From: Rhizobium sp. AAP43
GTDB taxonomy: Bacteria; Pseudomonadota; Alphaproteobacteria; Rhizobiales; Rhizobiaceae
Assembly (NCBI RefSeq): GCF_001296045.1
Contig: NZ_LJHS01000026.1
Coordinates: forward strand, 143,673 to 207,672
DNA length: 64,000 nt
Direction: 5' to 3'
Under the pieces are notes generated by a model that saw nothing but the letters and a program-made list of their open reading frames with translations, ran no database searches and had not been told where the DNA came from. Shown here piece after piece: positions 8,889 through 17,644 of this stretch (the first letter of the stretch is position 1; each line of letters begins with the position of its first letter). The position numbers and the translations under genes are program-made.

Positions 8889-10175
8889 TCAGGCCTTGGC
8901 GAGGGCCTGTTCCAGATCGGCGATGATATCGTCGGCATCCTCGATGCCGACCGACAGCCGCACGACATCAGGACCGGCACCGGCTGCAATCTGCTGTGCT
9001 TCACTGAGCTGAGCATGGGTGGTCGAGGCCGGGTGAATGATGAGCGAGCGCGTATCGCCAATATTGGCAAGATGTGAGAAGAGCTGCAAACCGCCGACCA
9101 ATGCCTTGCCGGCTTCCAGACCACCCTTGATGCCGAAGGTGAAGACGGCCCCTGCCCCCTTCGGCGAATACCGCTTCTGAAGGGCATTGTTCGGATCGTC
9201 GGCAAGTCCCGCATAGTTGACCCAGGCCACCTTCGGATGGCTTTTCAGCCAGGTGGCCACCTTCAGCGCATTGTCGCAGTGGCGCTGCATGCGCAGCGGC
9301 AGTGTCTCGATGCCCGTCAGGAGCAGAAAGGCGTTCATCGGTGCGATCGCGGGTCCGAGATCGCGCAGGCCGAGGACACGGCAGGCGATGGCAAAGGCGA
9401 AATTGCCGAAGGTCTGATGCAGCACCACACCATTGTATTCGGGGCGCGGCTCCGACAGCATCGGGTATTGGCCGGCCTTTGCCGACCAGTCGAACGTGCC
9501 GCCATCGACGATCACGCCCCCCATCGAATTTCCATGACCGCCGAGAAATTTGGTGACCGAGTGGACGATGATGTCGGCGCCATGCTCCAGCGGACGTACG
9601 AGATAGGGGCTCGCCATAGTGTTGTCGACGATCAGCGGCAGACCGTGCCGATGAGCAACTTCTGCAATGGCCGCAATGTCGACGAAGGTACCGCCCGGAT
9701 TGGCGAGGCTCTCGATGAAGACGGCCTTGGTCTTGTCGTCGATCTGAGCGGCAAAGCTTTCCGGATCAGCGGGATCCGCCCAGCGCACCTGCCAGCCAAA
9801 ATTCTTGAACGCATGGCCGAACTGGTTGATCGAGCCGCCATAGAGCTTGCGGGCGGCGACAAAATTGTCCCCGGGCTGCATCAGTGTGTGAAAGATGAGG
9901 AGCTGGGCTGCATGCCCGGAGGCGACGGCAAGGGCTGCCGTGCCGCCTTCGAGCGCCGCAATTCTTTCCTCGAGAACGCCCTGGGTGGGGTTCATGATGC
10001 GGGTGTAGATATTGCCGAACTCCTTCAGCGCAAAAAGGTTCGCAGCGTGGTCCGAGTCGTTGAAGACATAGGCCGTCGTCTGGTAAATCGGCGTAATCCG
10101 CGCGCCAGTGGTCGGGTCAGGTTGGGCACCGGCATGGATGGCGAGTGTGGCAAAGCCCGGATTCTTGTCGGACAT
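8889..10175 (-). CDS. metY: O-acetylhomoserine sulfhydrylase (aminocarboxypropyltransferase)
   Basis: PLP enzyme of the Cys/Met metabolism family that makes homocysteine from O-acetylhomoserine and sulfide (or methionine from methanethiol). The 428-residue length and the N-terminus GFATLAIHAGAQPDPTTGAR with YQTTAYVF are typical of O-acetylhomoserine rather than O-succinylhomoserine enzymes. The PLP-binding Lys is in HSVTKFLGGHG (about residue 210) and the cofactor Asp in LIVDNTMASPYL. A sigma70-like promoter is visible upstream. No SAM-II riboswitch was seen in the short leader. Confidence 0.93.
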   Translation of the reverse strand: MSDKNPGFATLAIHAGAQPDPTTGARITPIYQTTAYVFNDSDHAANLFALKEFGNIYTRIMNPTQGVLEERIAALEGGTAALAVASGHAAQLLIFHTLMQPGDNFVAARKLYGGSINQFGHAFKNFGWQVRWADPADPESFAAQIDDKTKAVFIESLANPGGTFVDIAAIAEVAHRHGLPLIVDNTMASPYLVRPLEHGADIIVHSVTKFLGGHGNSMGGVIVDGGTFDWSAKAGQYPMLSEPRPEYNGVVLHQTFGNFAFAIACRVLGLRDLGPAIAPMNAFLLLTGIETLPLRMQRHCDNALKVATWLKSHPKVAWVNYAGLADDPNNALQKRYSPKGAGAVFTFGIKGGLEAGKALVGGLQLFSHLANIGDTRSLIIHPASTTHAQLSEAQQIAAGAGPDVVRLSVGIEDADDIIADLEQALAKA

Positions 10176-10208
10176 GATTTCGATCCTCCCTCATGGTTGT
10201 CGGAGCGG

Positions 10209-10236
10209 ATCATAACGCGCTTACGTCGTCTGTCAG
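10209..10236 (-). promoter_or_regulatory. Sigma70-like promoter of metY
   Basis: On the minus strand, CTGACA (-35, at 10231-10236) and TATGAT (-10, at 10209-10214) are separated by 16 bp, about 35 bp upstream of the metY start codon. Both hexamers are one base from consensus. Predicted by eye. Confidence 0.5.
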
Positions 10237-10347
10237 CCCTGGCTTGTTCCAATCTTCTTGGACAACGGAGCAAATCGATCCTTGATCGATATCAATGACC
10301 ACAGCCCGGGCTTTGGCATGATGGGGAAGCAACCACGGAGCGCTGCC

Positions 10348-10779
10348 ATGTCCATTTCCCTCACAGATCCGATCCGCCAAGGCTTTCACCATCTGCTCAC
10401 CTGGTGCGGGACAGGGTTCGAGGCGACGGCTGAAGCCGACCTTCTGGCCAATCTCGATGAGACCCAGCTTGCTGCACTCGCAGAGGATTGCGGGCTGACG
10501 CCCCATGAAATGCTGGCGTTGGCAAAGGCGGGCCCGCACGCCGCAGACGAGATGCCGAGATTGATGCGCGCGCTCAATATTGACCCTGCCGAGGTTGAGT
10601 TCCGCATGCGAAAGCTGTTTCGAAGCATGCAGGTCACCTGCGCGAATTGCAGCGCCAAGCAATCCTGTCGCCACGATCTGGACAATGGCCATGCGGAAAC
10701 AGCGTTCGCCAGCTATTGCGGCAATGCCGATCTGATGAACAGCCTGCGCGTCGATCCGGAACTTCTTGTCGAGCGTTGA
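10348..10779 (+). CDS. DUF6455 family protein with conserved cysteines
   Basis: Function unknown. The protein has a helical N-terminal part and a C-terminal module with CANCSAKQSC (a CxxCx5C cluster) plus a further Cys in SYCGN, a pattern that could bind zinc or an iron-sulfur cluster and matches the DUF6455 family of alphaproteobacteria. The frame is open from 10258; the ATG at 10348 (MSISLTDP) gives 143 residues and fits family members better than the upstream starts at 10258 and 10318/10321. It converges on a CoA-binding protein gene with only 6 bp between stops. Confidence 0.72.
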   Translation: MSISLTDPIRQGFHHLLTWCGTGFEATAEADLLANLDETQLAALAEDCGLTPHEMLALAKAGPHAADEMPRLMRALNIDPAEVEFRMRKLFRSMQVTCANCSAKQSCRHDLDNGHAETAFASYCGNADLMNSLRVDPELLVER

Positions 10780-10785
10780 GCAGGC

Positions 10786-11217
10786 TCAAAGCCCGAGGCG
10801 GGGGATCTCAATGGCCGGGCAGCGATCCATCACCACGCTCATGCCCGCCGCCTCCGCTCGACTCGCCGCTTCGTCATCCCTGACGGACAACTGACCCCAA
10901 ATCACCTTCGGCGGGATGGCGAGAGATTTCGCCTCCTCAACCACGGCGCCGAGATACTCAGGCGCGCGAAACACATCGATCATGTCCACTGCTTCCGGCA
11001 GATCGGCAAGCGTGGCGTACACAGTTTGCCCGAGGATTTCCTTGCCCGCCTGCCCCGGATTGACCGGAAAAACCCTGTAACCATGCGCCAACAGGAAGCG
11101 CATCACGCCGAAACTTGGGCGGTCCGGCTTGGGTGATGCACCGACAAGCGCGATGGTCTGGACCTTACCAAGGACTGCTCTCAGATAGTCATCCGGATAA
11201 TTGTCATGGCCGGTCAT
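10786..11217 (-). CDS. CoA-binding domain protein (YccU-type), copy 1
   Basis: A 143-residue Rossmann-fold protein of the CoA_binding_2 (YccU) family. The nucleotide-binding motif is IALVGASPKPDRPSFGVMRFLL near residue 22, followed by YRVFPVNPGQAG and the end motif GMSVVMDRCPAIE. Role unknown in most bacteria. A clear paralogue in the same orientation lies less than 500 bp away (copy 2), with a small secreted-protein gene between them on the other strand. ATG 11217 is preceded by GAGGA. Confidence 0.85.
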   Translation of the reverse strand: MTGHDNYPDDYLRAVLGKVQTIALVGASPKPDRPSFGVMRFLLAHGYRVFPVNPGQAGKEILGQTVYATLADLPEAVDMIDVFRAPEYLGAVVEEAKSLAIPPKVIWGQLSVRDDEAASRAEAAGMSVVMDRCPAIEIPRLGL

Positions 11218-11359
11218 TCGGCAATCCTCACTTTCGGCTTGTTCTCAACCCCTAAATGGATTGGCTGCCAGTCGACAACAAGAGCGACCCGCCCTATTTC
11301 CCATGGCACTGAGAACAGCTTTGTCCAGCAAAGCTATTTCCAAACGAGGAGGATGGCCG

Positions 11360-11695
11360 ATGCGCCTTCAAGCAATCACTGCCCTTGCCCTTGCATGCGG
11401 GCTTGGATCACCGGCCTTGGCAATATCGCGCTACAATTCGACCCAGATGAGTTGCGAGGCCGTTCGCGAACGCGTCATCAATGAGGGCGCTGCAATCTTA
11501 CGCTATCCATCGACCCGGGTCGCCGGCATGACCCTGTATGATCGCTATGTCACGCGGAATGCCGCCTGCGAACAGCATGAATATGCCGCACGTTCTTATG
11601 TGCCGACGAAGGACAATCCGCGCTGCCCCGTCTTGAACTGCCAGGATTACGAGCCGCGTCCCGGTGGGTTCGGCAAGCCCAATCTGCGGTTCTGA
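11360..11695 (+). CDS. Small secreted protein, function unknown
   Basis: A predicted exported protein of 111 residues. It has a short Arg-containing N-terminus, a hydrophobic core (AITALALACGLG) and a likely signal-peptidase site after SPALA. The mature part has five or so cysteines (MSCEAV, NAACEQ, PRCPVLNCQD), suggesting disulfides in the periplasm. ATG 11360 follows AGGAGG at correct spacing and is preferred over the longer open frame from 11201, which would place the signal peptide internally. It resembles small rhizobial hypothetical proteins; no function is known to me. Confidence 0.75.
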   Translation: MRLQAITALALACGLGSPALAISRYNSTQMSCEAVRERVINEGAAILRYPSTRVAGMTLYDRYVTRNAACEQHEYAARSYVPTKDNPRCPVLNCQDYEPRPGGFGKPNLRF

Positions 11696-11700
11696 CGACC

Positions 11701-12171
11701 TCAGGCTGCGTGAGCCGGACCATCACGATGGGGCCGGTGTGTCGCCTCATAGACCAGCGGATATTCGGAAACGAGTGCACGATTCATCACGACCGAAATC
11801 CCTGCCGCCTCGGCCCGAGCCGCCGCCTTGTCATCACGGACGCCAAGCTGCGTCCAGATCGCGGCTGGTCTCGGCGTCATAGCCAGCACCTCATCAACGA
11901 CCGAATCGAGATACTCGGACCGACGGAACACATCGACCAGGTCAATCGGTTCCGGAATATCGGCCAGAGAGGCGTAAACCGTTCGCCCGAGAATCGTCTC
12001 CCCTGCGTGCAGCGGATTGACCGGAAAGACATGATAGCCTTTTCCGAGCAGGAAACCGGCGATCCACTGGCTGGGCCGCCGGTCATTGGTTGAAGCCCCG
12101 ACGATTGCCACATTGTGGGCTTTCGACAGGATCTCGGCGAGGTAGGCATTGGTATAGTGATCATGCATCAT
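11701..12171 (-). CDS. CoA-binding domain protein (YccU-type), copy 2
   Basis: Paralogue of the protein at 10786-11217, 156 residues. It shares VAIVGASTNDRRPSQWIAGF, KGYHVFPVNP and AGISVVMNRALVSEYP, with similar spacing throughout, and has a short extra His-rich tail (EATHRPHRDGPAH). The frame is open to 12441 but the ATG at 12171 has GGGAGAGA upstream and matches the start of copy 1. Function unknown; presumably binds CoA or a related nucleotide. The two copies look like an old duplication rather than a recent one, since many positions differ. Confidence 0.85.
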   Translation of the reverse strand: MMHDHYTNAYLAEILSKAHNVAIVGASTNDRRPSQWIAGFLLGKGYHVFPVNPLHAGETILGRTVYASLADIPEPIDLVDVFRRSEYLDSVVDEVLAMTPRPAAIWTQLGVRDDKAAARAEAAGISVVMNRALVSEYPLVYEATHRPHRDGPAHAA

Positions 12172-12280
12172 GGACGTCTCTCCCGGCCCTTTTGGGCGCA
12201 TCGACCATCTTGTGTCACGATGAACAGAATAATGGGCCGCCCTTAACGAAGCGCATGAGAAATCGCTAAAGTTCAGTCCA

Positions 12281-12712
12281 TCACTGGGGCAGAACAATAT
12301 GTCCCTGCTCATCCTGCGGGAAAAATGGATTGTAGGCGATTTCCCAAAGATGCCCGTCCGGATCGGCCACATAACCGGAATAACCGCCCCAGAAGACTTT
12401 CTCCGGGGCCTTGACCAGCGTTGCGCCGCATGACACGGCAAACTTTACGACGGCGTCTACGCCTATCTCACTTGGCACATTATAGGCCAGCGTGACGCCG
12501 GAAAACCCCGCCGGCGTGTTCTCGACGCCCACATCTTCAGCGAGGGCAGCCCGGCCATACAAGGCCAGAACTGTCCCCTTGAGCTGAATGAAGGTCACAC
12601 CCGCGGTGGATGCCGGCGATCTCGACCATCCAAGGCGTCGATAAAATTCGGTGCTGGCTTCCAGGTCCGACACCCCCAGAGTGACCAGAGAAATGCGACG
12701 CTCCAATGACAT
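12281..12712 (-). CDS. VOC family (glyoxalase/dioxygenase-fold) protein
   Basis: A 143-residue vicinal-oxygen-chelate protein with two beta-alpha-beta-beta-beta modules: SLVTLGVSDLEASTEFYRRLGW at the N-terminus and YVADPDGHLWEIAYNPFFP at the C-terminus, where the Glu of WEIA is a typical metal ligand. Members include glyoxalases, antibiotic-resistance proteins and dioxygenases; the substrate cannot be assigned. The start is supported by GGAGG just upstream. Not obviously in an operon. Confidence 0.85.
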   Translation of the reverse strand: MSLERRISLVTLGVSDLEASTEFYRRLGWSRSPASTAGVTFIQLKGTVLALYGRAALAEDVGVENTPAGFSGVTLAYNVPSEIGVDAVVKFAVSCGATLVKAPEKVFWGGYSGYVADPDGHLWEIAYNPFFPQDEQGHIVLPQ

Positions 12713-13057
12713 AAAAGACCTCCGTAAACTGAAGTCTGCCGTTACGTTCGGTTTATGTTTTCATTATGTTCATACGAATATTAGCAACCTCGAATGGCAA
12801 GTTCCCTCCATTTCTCAATCCTCGGCTTGTTGAAGGAACGCTATCTGTCCAATCGAGTGATTTGCGTATGAGCACTTGTTGCCCATTGTCTCTGTCGACC
12901 CGGCGACGCTCTTAAGGTCGCCGTCCACCATCCGACTGCACGGCCAAAGCCGCAACTGGCGGCACTTTTTGCGGCGAATAGTGCGGTAAAATAATACCTC
13001 AACAACAAACCATTGATATCATTACGCATTTCTCCGCCCCACCCAGACAGACGCATC
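12713..13057. other. Gene-free region upstream of rplM
   Basis: About 345 bp before the rplM promoter. A 117-codon minus-strand ORF runs through 12841-13194 but has no family resemblance and would overlap the rplM promoter, so I do not call it. A weak hairpin (GCCGC-aactg-GCGGC followed by ACTTTTT, 12949-12970) is the only structure I see. Confidence 0.45.
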
Positions 13058-13086
13058 TTGACGTGGTTACACTGTCCGCGTAGATG
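13058..13086 (+). promoter_or_regulatory. Sigma70-like promoter of rplM-rpsI
   Basis: TTGACG at 13058-13063 and TAGATG at 13081-13086 are separated by exactly 17 bp. Transcription would start near 13093, leaving a leader of about 118 nt before rplM, long enough for autogenous control by L13. Predicted by eye. Confidence 0.45.
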
Positions 13087-13210
13087 CAGATCCGGAATGA
13101 AAGCCTCACGGCCTACGTTCCCTTTTGCGTCGAGAACGGCGCGAAACAAGCAACAAGAAACGCCTGCGGCCCTCTCGGGGACTGGCAGGATCACACGGAA
13201 AGAGACCTCA

Positions 13211-13675
13211 ATGTCTACCTTCGTTCAGAAGCCTGCAGAGGTGGAGAAGAAGTGGATCGTCATCGATGCCGAAGGGCTCGTTGTCGGCCGCCTTGCCACC
13301 ATTATCGCCACGTATCTTCGCGGCAAGCACAAGGCCACCTACACCCCCCATGTTGACGACGGCGACAATGTCATCGTCATCAACGCCGAAAAGGTCGTCT
13401 TCACCGGCAAGAAGTATGCCGACAAGAAGTACTACTGGCACACCGGCTATCCGGGCGGCATCAAGGAGCGTACGGCTCGCCAGATCATCGAAGGCCGCTT
13501 CCCGGAGCGCGTCGTTGAAAAGGCTGTCGAACGCATGATCCCGCGCGGCCCGCTCGGCCGTCGCCAGATGAAGAACCTGCGCGTTTACGCCGGCGTAAAC
13601 CACCCGCATGAAGCCCAGCAGCCCGTCGCTCTCGACGTTGCAAAGCTGAACAGCAAGAACACAAGGAGCGCCTAA
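13211..13675 (+). CDS. rplM: 50S ribosomal protein L13
   Basis: Early-assembly 23S rRNA-binding protein of the large subunit, 154 residues. Family motifs include [28 protein letters not shown], the YWHTGYPGG loop and [20 protein letters not shown]. The upstream open frame from 13013 is not used; ATG 13211 gives the normal N-terminus after GAGACC. It forms an operon with rpsI two bases downstream. Confidence 0.98.
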   Translation: MSTFVQKPAEVEKKWIVIDAEGLVVGRLATIIATYLRGKHKATYTPHVDDGDNVIVINAEKVVFTGKKYADKKYYWHTGYPGGIKERTARQIIEGRFPERVVEKAVERMIPRGPLGRRQMKNLRVYAGVNHPHEAQQPVALDVAKLNSKNTRSA

Positions 13676-13677
13676 TC

Positions 13678-14142
13678 ATGGCCGATCTTTCTTCCCTGAA
13701 GGACCTTGCCCCGGCACAGGACGCAGCTCCGGCTCACGTCCGCAAGGTCGACTCGCTGGGTCGCTCCTACGCCACCGGCAAGCGCAAGAATGCCGTTGCC
13801 CGCGTATGGGTCAAGCCGGGCTCCGGCAAGATCACCATCAACGGCCGCGAATTCCGCACCTACTTCGCCCGTCCGGTCCTGCAGATGATCCTGCAGCAGC
13901 CGATCATCGCAGCTGCCCGTGATGGCCAGTTCGACATCGTCGCGACTGTCGCCGGTGGCGGCCTGTCCGGCCAGGCCGGTGCTGTTCGTCACGGTCTCTC
14001 GAAGGCCCTCACCTACTTCGAGCCGGGCCTGCGTCAGGTCCTGAAGAAGGGTGGCTTCCTGACCCGCGACAGCCGCGTTGTCGAGCGTAAGAAGTACGGC
14101 AAGGCCAAGGCCCGTCGTTCCTTCCAGTTCTCGAAGCGCTAA
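13678..14142 (+). CDS. rpsI: 30S ribosomal protein S9
   Basis: Small-subunit protein whose C-terminal tail contacts tRNA in the P site. 154 residues with an alphaproteobacterial N-terminal extension (about 1-25) before the core [21 protein letters not shown]; the family end motif [18 protein letters not shown] is present, finishing with the Lys-Arg that reaches the decoding centre. Starts 2 bp after the rplM stop; a strong terminator follows. Confidence 0.98.
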   Translation: MADLSSLKDLAPAQDAAPAHVRKVDSLGRSYATGKRKNAVARVWVKPGSGKITINGREFRTYFARPVLQMILQQPIIAAARDGQFDIVATVAGGGLSGQAGAVRHGLSKALTYFEPGLRQVLKKGGFLTRDSRVVERKKYGKAKARRSFQFSKR

Positions 14143-14170
14143 TCGCTTCTCGAACGGTTCGATGCTCTAC

Positions 14171-14203
14171 AGAAGGCACATGGTTTCATGTGCCTTCTTT
14201 TTT
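14171..14203 (+). terminator. rplM-rpsI terminator
   Basis: A 12-bp perfect stem (AGAAGGCACATG pairing with CATGTGCCTTCT), GTTT loop, followed by an uninterrupted T-tract, 28 bp after the rpsI stop. Confidence 0.92.
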
Positions 14204-14310
14204 GAGACCCACAGGGTTTCGAGGCGCGTGCTGACAGCCGATCAACCGGGGAAAACGCCGGTTCATTTGCCGAGAGCGACCCGCCGTGGATGCTCGCCTT
14301 CCGTGGAAAC

Positions 14311-16287
14311 ATGCAGATGCAGTATAGAAGAGAGCTCGACGGACTGCGCGCCTTGGCCGTTCTGCCGGTTGTCCTCTTCCACGCCCAATTGCCCTTTTTC
14401 GATGGCGGGTTCGTTGGCGTCGATATCTTCTTCGTCATCAGTGGATATCTGATCACCAGCATTCTCCTGGAACAACTCGACCAGGGCAGCTTCTCTCTCG
14501 GCCAATTCTACGAGCGACGAGCGCGGCGCATTCTGCCGGCGTTTGTGGTGATGATGCTCGTCTGCCTGCCACTGTCGCAGATCCTGATGGATCCACACAC
14601 CTTCCAGGAGTTTCTCGACAGCTTTCTCCAAAGCGCCATCGGCCTTTCGAACCTCTACTTCATGGACCAGGTCGGCTATTTTGCGCCCGATGCCGATCTG
14701 CAGCCTCTTCTGCACACCTGGAGCCTGGGCATTGAGGAGCAATATTATTTCGCCTTCCCCTTGTTGCTCGCTTGGCTGACTGCGTTCAAGCCGAGCTTGA
14801 GGACACAGGGCATTATCGGCCTGACAGTCGCCGGCTTTGTCTTTGCAGAGGTTGCGCGGCATTTTGATCCTGAGCGCAGCTTCTTCTTCACCTTGTCGCG
14901 CACTTGGGAGCTGGGGATGGGCTCAGTCTGTGCAGCTCTTGTCCGAAAACGCGAATTCAGGGCCAGCAATCTGTACAGCCTGACGGGCCTCGCCCTCATT
15001 GTCTTCAGCCTCATCGTCTATGATCGGACGGTTCCGTTTCCCAGCGTCTACACGCTCCCGCCCTTGATTGGGACGTGCCTGATCATCCTCTTCGCACAGG
15101 AAAAGACCCTCGTCGGTCGGCTGCTCTCGGCGCCACCATTTGTCGGGCTCGGGCTCATTTCCTACAGTGTCTACCTCTGGCATCAGCCGATCTTCGCGTT
15201 TGCACGCTTGCTCAGCGCCGAACACCCCTCTTCCCTGCAGATGGCCGGACTGTCGGCTCTCACCATTCTGGTCGGATGGATATCATGGCGCTGCATCGAG
15301 CAGCCTTTTCGACAACCGCAACATACCCTTCTGGCCGGCAGACGGCAGATGCTTGGTGCAAGCGCAGCGGCGATCGTCACGCTTCTCGGCCTCGCAGGAC
15401 TTGGAATCGCCTTCGAAGACTACAGTCGCGCAACATGGCTTCGCTCGAACCCGGACATCGCTGGCCCTTATCTTTTGTTGGAGCAAGCCCAGCTAGAGCG
15501 CAATCTGAGGGCTGGCGCCATGGGAGACCCAAAGCCGACCGAATGCAGGTTCAGGGCACCCAACCTCGACGAGGCCGTGGCGAAGAGGCTGGACGATTGC
15601 CATCGCAAATATGGACCAGGCATCATGGTGCTTGGGGATAGTCACGCCATCGATTTCTTCGGCGTGGTCATTTCCCGGTTCGCCTCACCCTTCGTCGTCG
15701 GCATGACACAAGATGGCTGCCGGCCGCATGATCCTGAATCCGACTGCCAGTTTGATCAGGTGGCGGACTATTTGAGCCAGAGGAATGGGCAACCCATCAA
15801 GCGCGTCGTCTATACACAGGCTGGGTTCTACCTGATGCAGACGGCCGATGGCAGCCCAGTGAGGCGCAGCTTCTTTGACAAGCTGACGATCAATACGCCT
15901 TTGCCAAGGACGTTGCCCGACGCCGGGCGCATTGATGCAACGGTTGCCTACCTGAACAGGCTCAGCCGCTTCACCCAGGTGAAATGGGTGGGACCACGCA
16001 CCGAACCCCACATACCATTCAAGCATTTTGCGCGTGTCGGCTGCGACGCCCGTTTTACATTGCGCCCCGGACAGGGCGAGGCGTTTGAAGCCCTCGATGC
16101 TTTCATTGGCAGCAGGGTCGCGAAGTCCGGCCAATTTTCCTATGTCTCGCAGAACCAGATGATGCGTTTCGACTGGGCGACGGACTATAGCGACTGCAAA
16201 GAATTGTTCTTTGCCGACGGGGACCATTACTCGGCAGCAGGCGAGATCCGGTTTGGCCGCGATCTTCCTCCCAGTTTCCTCAACTGA
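14311..16287 (+). CDS. Acyltransferase-3 / SGNH fusion (OafA-type surface polysaccharide O-acyltransferase)
   Basis: A polytopic inner-membrane O-acyltransferase fused to a periplasmic SGNH esterase-like domain, the architecture of OafA-type proteins that acetylate O-antigen, exopolysaccharide or peptidoglycan. The N-terminal AT3 domain (about 1-345) starts YRRELDGLRALAVLPVVLFHA, with the essential His, then GGFVGVDIFFVISGYLI; about ten membrane segments follow. The SGNH domain (about 430-655) has the nucleophile block LGDSHAIDFFG and a terminal D-x-x-H in FFADGDHYSAAGE. ATG 14311 (MQYRRELDG) or 14305 is favoured over 14290. It lies between rpsI and speB, next to another membrane protein gene. 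Confidence 0.9.
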   Translation: MQMQYRRELDGLRALAVLPVVLFHAQLPFFDGGFVGVDIFFVISGYLITSILLEQLDQGSFSLGQFYERRARRILPAFVVMMLVCLPLSQILMDPHTFQEFLDSFLQSAIGLSNLYFMDQVGYFAPDADLQPLLHTWSLGIEEQYYFAFPLLLAWLTAFKPSLRTQGIIGLTVAGFVFAEVARHFDPERSFFFTLSRTWELGMGSVCAALVRKREFRASNLYSLTGLALIVFSLIVYDRTVPFPSVYTLPPLIGTCLIILFAQEKTLVGRLLSAPPFVGLGLISYSVYLWHQPIFAFARLLSAEHPSSLQMAGLSALTILVGWISWRCIEQPFRQPQHTLLAGRRQMLGASAAAIVTLLGLAGLGIAFEDYSRATWLRSNPDIAGPYLLLEQAQLERNLRAGAMGDPKPTECRFRAPNLDEAVAKRLDDCHRKYGPGIMVLGDSHAIDFFGVVISRFASPFVVGMTQDGCRPHDPESDCQFDQVADYLSQRNGQPIKRVVYTQAGFYLMQTADGSPVRRSFFDKLTINTPLPRTLPDAGRIDATVAYLNRLSRFTQVKWVGPRTEPHIPFKHFARVGCDARFTLRPGQGEAFEALDAFIGSRVAKSGQFSYVSQNQMMRFDWATDYSDCKELFFADGDHYSAAGEIRFGRDLPPSFLN

Positions 16288-16367
16288 GCTTGCGAGCGTC
16301 GCGCCCAAGCATCTTGTCAAATCGTCGTCGTTGCGGAAGAGATCAGGGGCAAGCACGAGGGGACGGC

Positions 16368-17558
16368 ATGGACAACACCGCGACCACTACAACGCAACAG
16401 ACCGGCCGCCCCGGGCTCTTAGTACCGCTCGCAGTCGCATGCGCCACGGTCGTTTTCTTCTTCACGATGCTGGTGCCCTTCTGGAATGACTATCGCACCG
16501 GTGGCAACAACTGGAAGCAGGGCGACTGGTTGATCAGCAGTCTGAACGAACCGATACGACGCGGCCCTTTCGGCAGCGCTCTGATTACGGTCTCGGATAT
16601 GCTCGCGATCAGCCCGCTCACATTGACGTTCGTTTTGCAGCTGCTGCTCCTCGGATTGTTGCTCATCGTCACGGCTCTGATTTTTCGTGCGCTTGTCAGG
16701 CGTGACAGGGTCTATCTCCTTCTTCTCATCTCCCCCGGCTTCTATTTGGTCTTCTGGGCAGCCGATCCCCAGGGCAGCCTGCGAAAGGAATTGCTGGCCT
16801 TCTGCGCTATGGGACTGGTCCTTACCTATCCCCTCTACCGCTCGAAGGTGGTGGTGTTGCTCGGCTGTCTCCTGTTTGTCATCGCAGCCATCGGGCACGA
16901 ACTCAATGTTCTGCTATATCCAGCCTTTGTTGCCGTGACGGCGATCATCGGGACAGGAGCCAAATCCAGACGGTTCTTCGTGGTCTGCGGTCTCCTTGTG
17001 TCCATCGGCAGTGTTGCTGCACTTGGTTACGCGATCACTTTCTCCCGCGTCGCGGACGTTGCAACAATCTGTGCGCCACTGCTGGAGCGCGGACTTTCTG
17101 CAGAAATCTGCAAGGGCGCAATTGGGTTTCTGAATCAGGGTACCGACGCGGCGACAGCGCTTGCATCTGAAAAGATGTCGACGGGATCTATCGTCGGCTT
17201 CTTTGCAGCCGGCTACCTTGCCGCATTGCTGCCGATCGTCTTCTTCATCAGCCGCCTTGCGCGTCCGGGATTGCCCGCGCTGGCACTCATGCTCACGGCC
17301 CTACCCATCCTCCCTCTTTATATCGTCGCGGTCGATTGGGGACGGTGGATCAGCCTTCATATCACGTCCGCAGTCTTCATCCTGACTGCCCTCGGACTGA
17401 CAGGGCGCCTTGCCATCACAAAACGGATATCTGACGCTGGCATCATAATCTTCACACTCGCCGCAGTCCTGCTGACGCCGAACCATGAGACCGGCCTCGT
17501 CATCGGCGGTGTCGTGCGCCGGGTTGTTGCACTGACCTACTGGCTGCTCGGAATATAA
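16368..17558 (+). CDS. Polytopic membrane protein, function unknown
   Basis: I do not recognise a family with confidence. The 396-residue protein has about ten hydrophobic segments, a polar loop near the N-terminus (WNDYRTGGNNWKQGDWLISSLNEPIRRGPFG) and a short motif GHELNVLLYP in a mid-membrane region. Layout and loop chemistry resemble EpsG/Wzy-like polymerases or GT-C glycosyltransferases. ATG 16368 follows GAGGGGACGG and starts cleanly before the first membrane segment; the frame is open from 16290. It begins 80 bp after the acyltransferase-3 gene on the same strand, so a joint role in a surface glycan is plausible but unproven. Confidence 0.7.
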   Translation: MDNTATTTTQQTGRPGLLVPLAVACATVVFFFTMLVPFWNDYRTGGNNWKQGDWLISSLNEPIRRGPFGSALITVSDMLAISPLTLTFVLQLLLLGLLLIVTALIFRALVRRDRVYLLLLISPGFYLVFWAADPQGSLRKELLAFCAMGLVLTYPLYRSKVVVLLGCLLFVIAAIGHELNVLLYPAFVAVTAIIGTGAKSRRFFVVCGLLVSIGSVAALGYAITFSRVADVATICAPLLERGLSAEICKGAIGFLNQGTDAATALASEKMSTGSIVGFFAAGYLAALLPIVFFISRLARPGLPALALMLTALPILPLYIVAVDWGRWISLHITSAVFILTALGLTGRLAITKRISDAGIIIFTLAAVLLTPNHETGLVIGGVVRRVVALTYWLLGI

Positions 17559-17644
17559 TCCGCCACCCCCAAAGCCCCACAGAATTGCTCTCTCCACAGA
17601 GGCTGGTTAGGGTGGGCCGAAAGACAATAGGAACCGAACAGGAC

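Noticed and set aside
10176..10260. SAM-II riboswitch in front of metY
   Set aside because: The leader after the predicted promoter is too short and lacks the conserved core elements of the class.
12841..13194. 117-codon minus-strand ORF upstream of rplM
   Set aside because: No family resemblance, no good start signal, and it overlaps the predicted rplM promoter.
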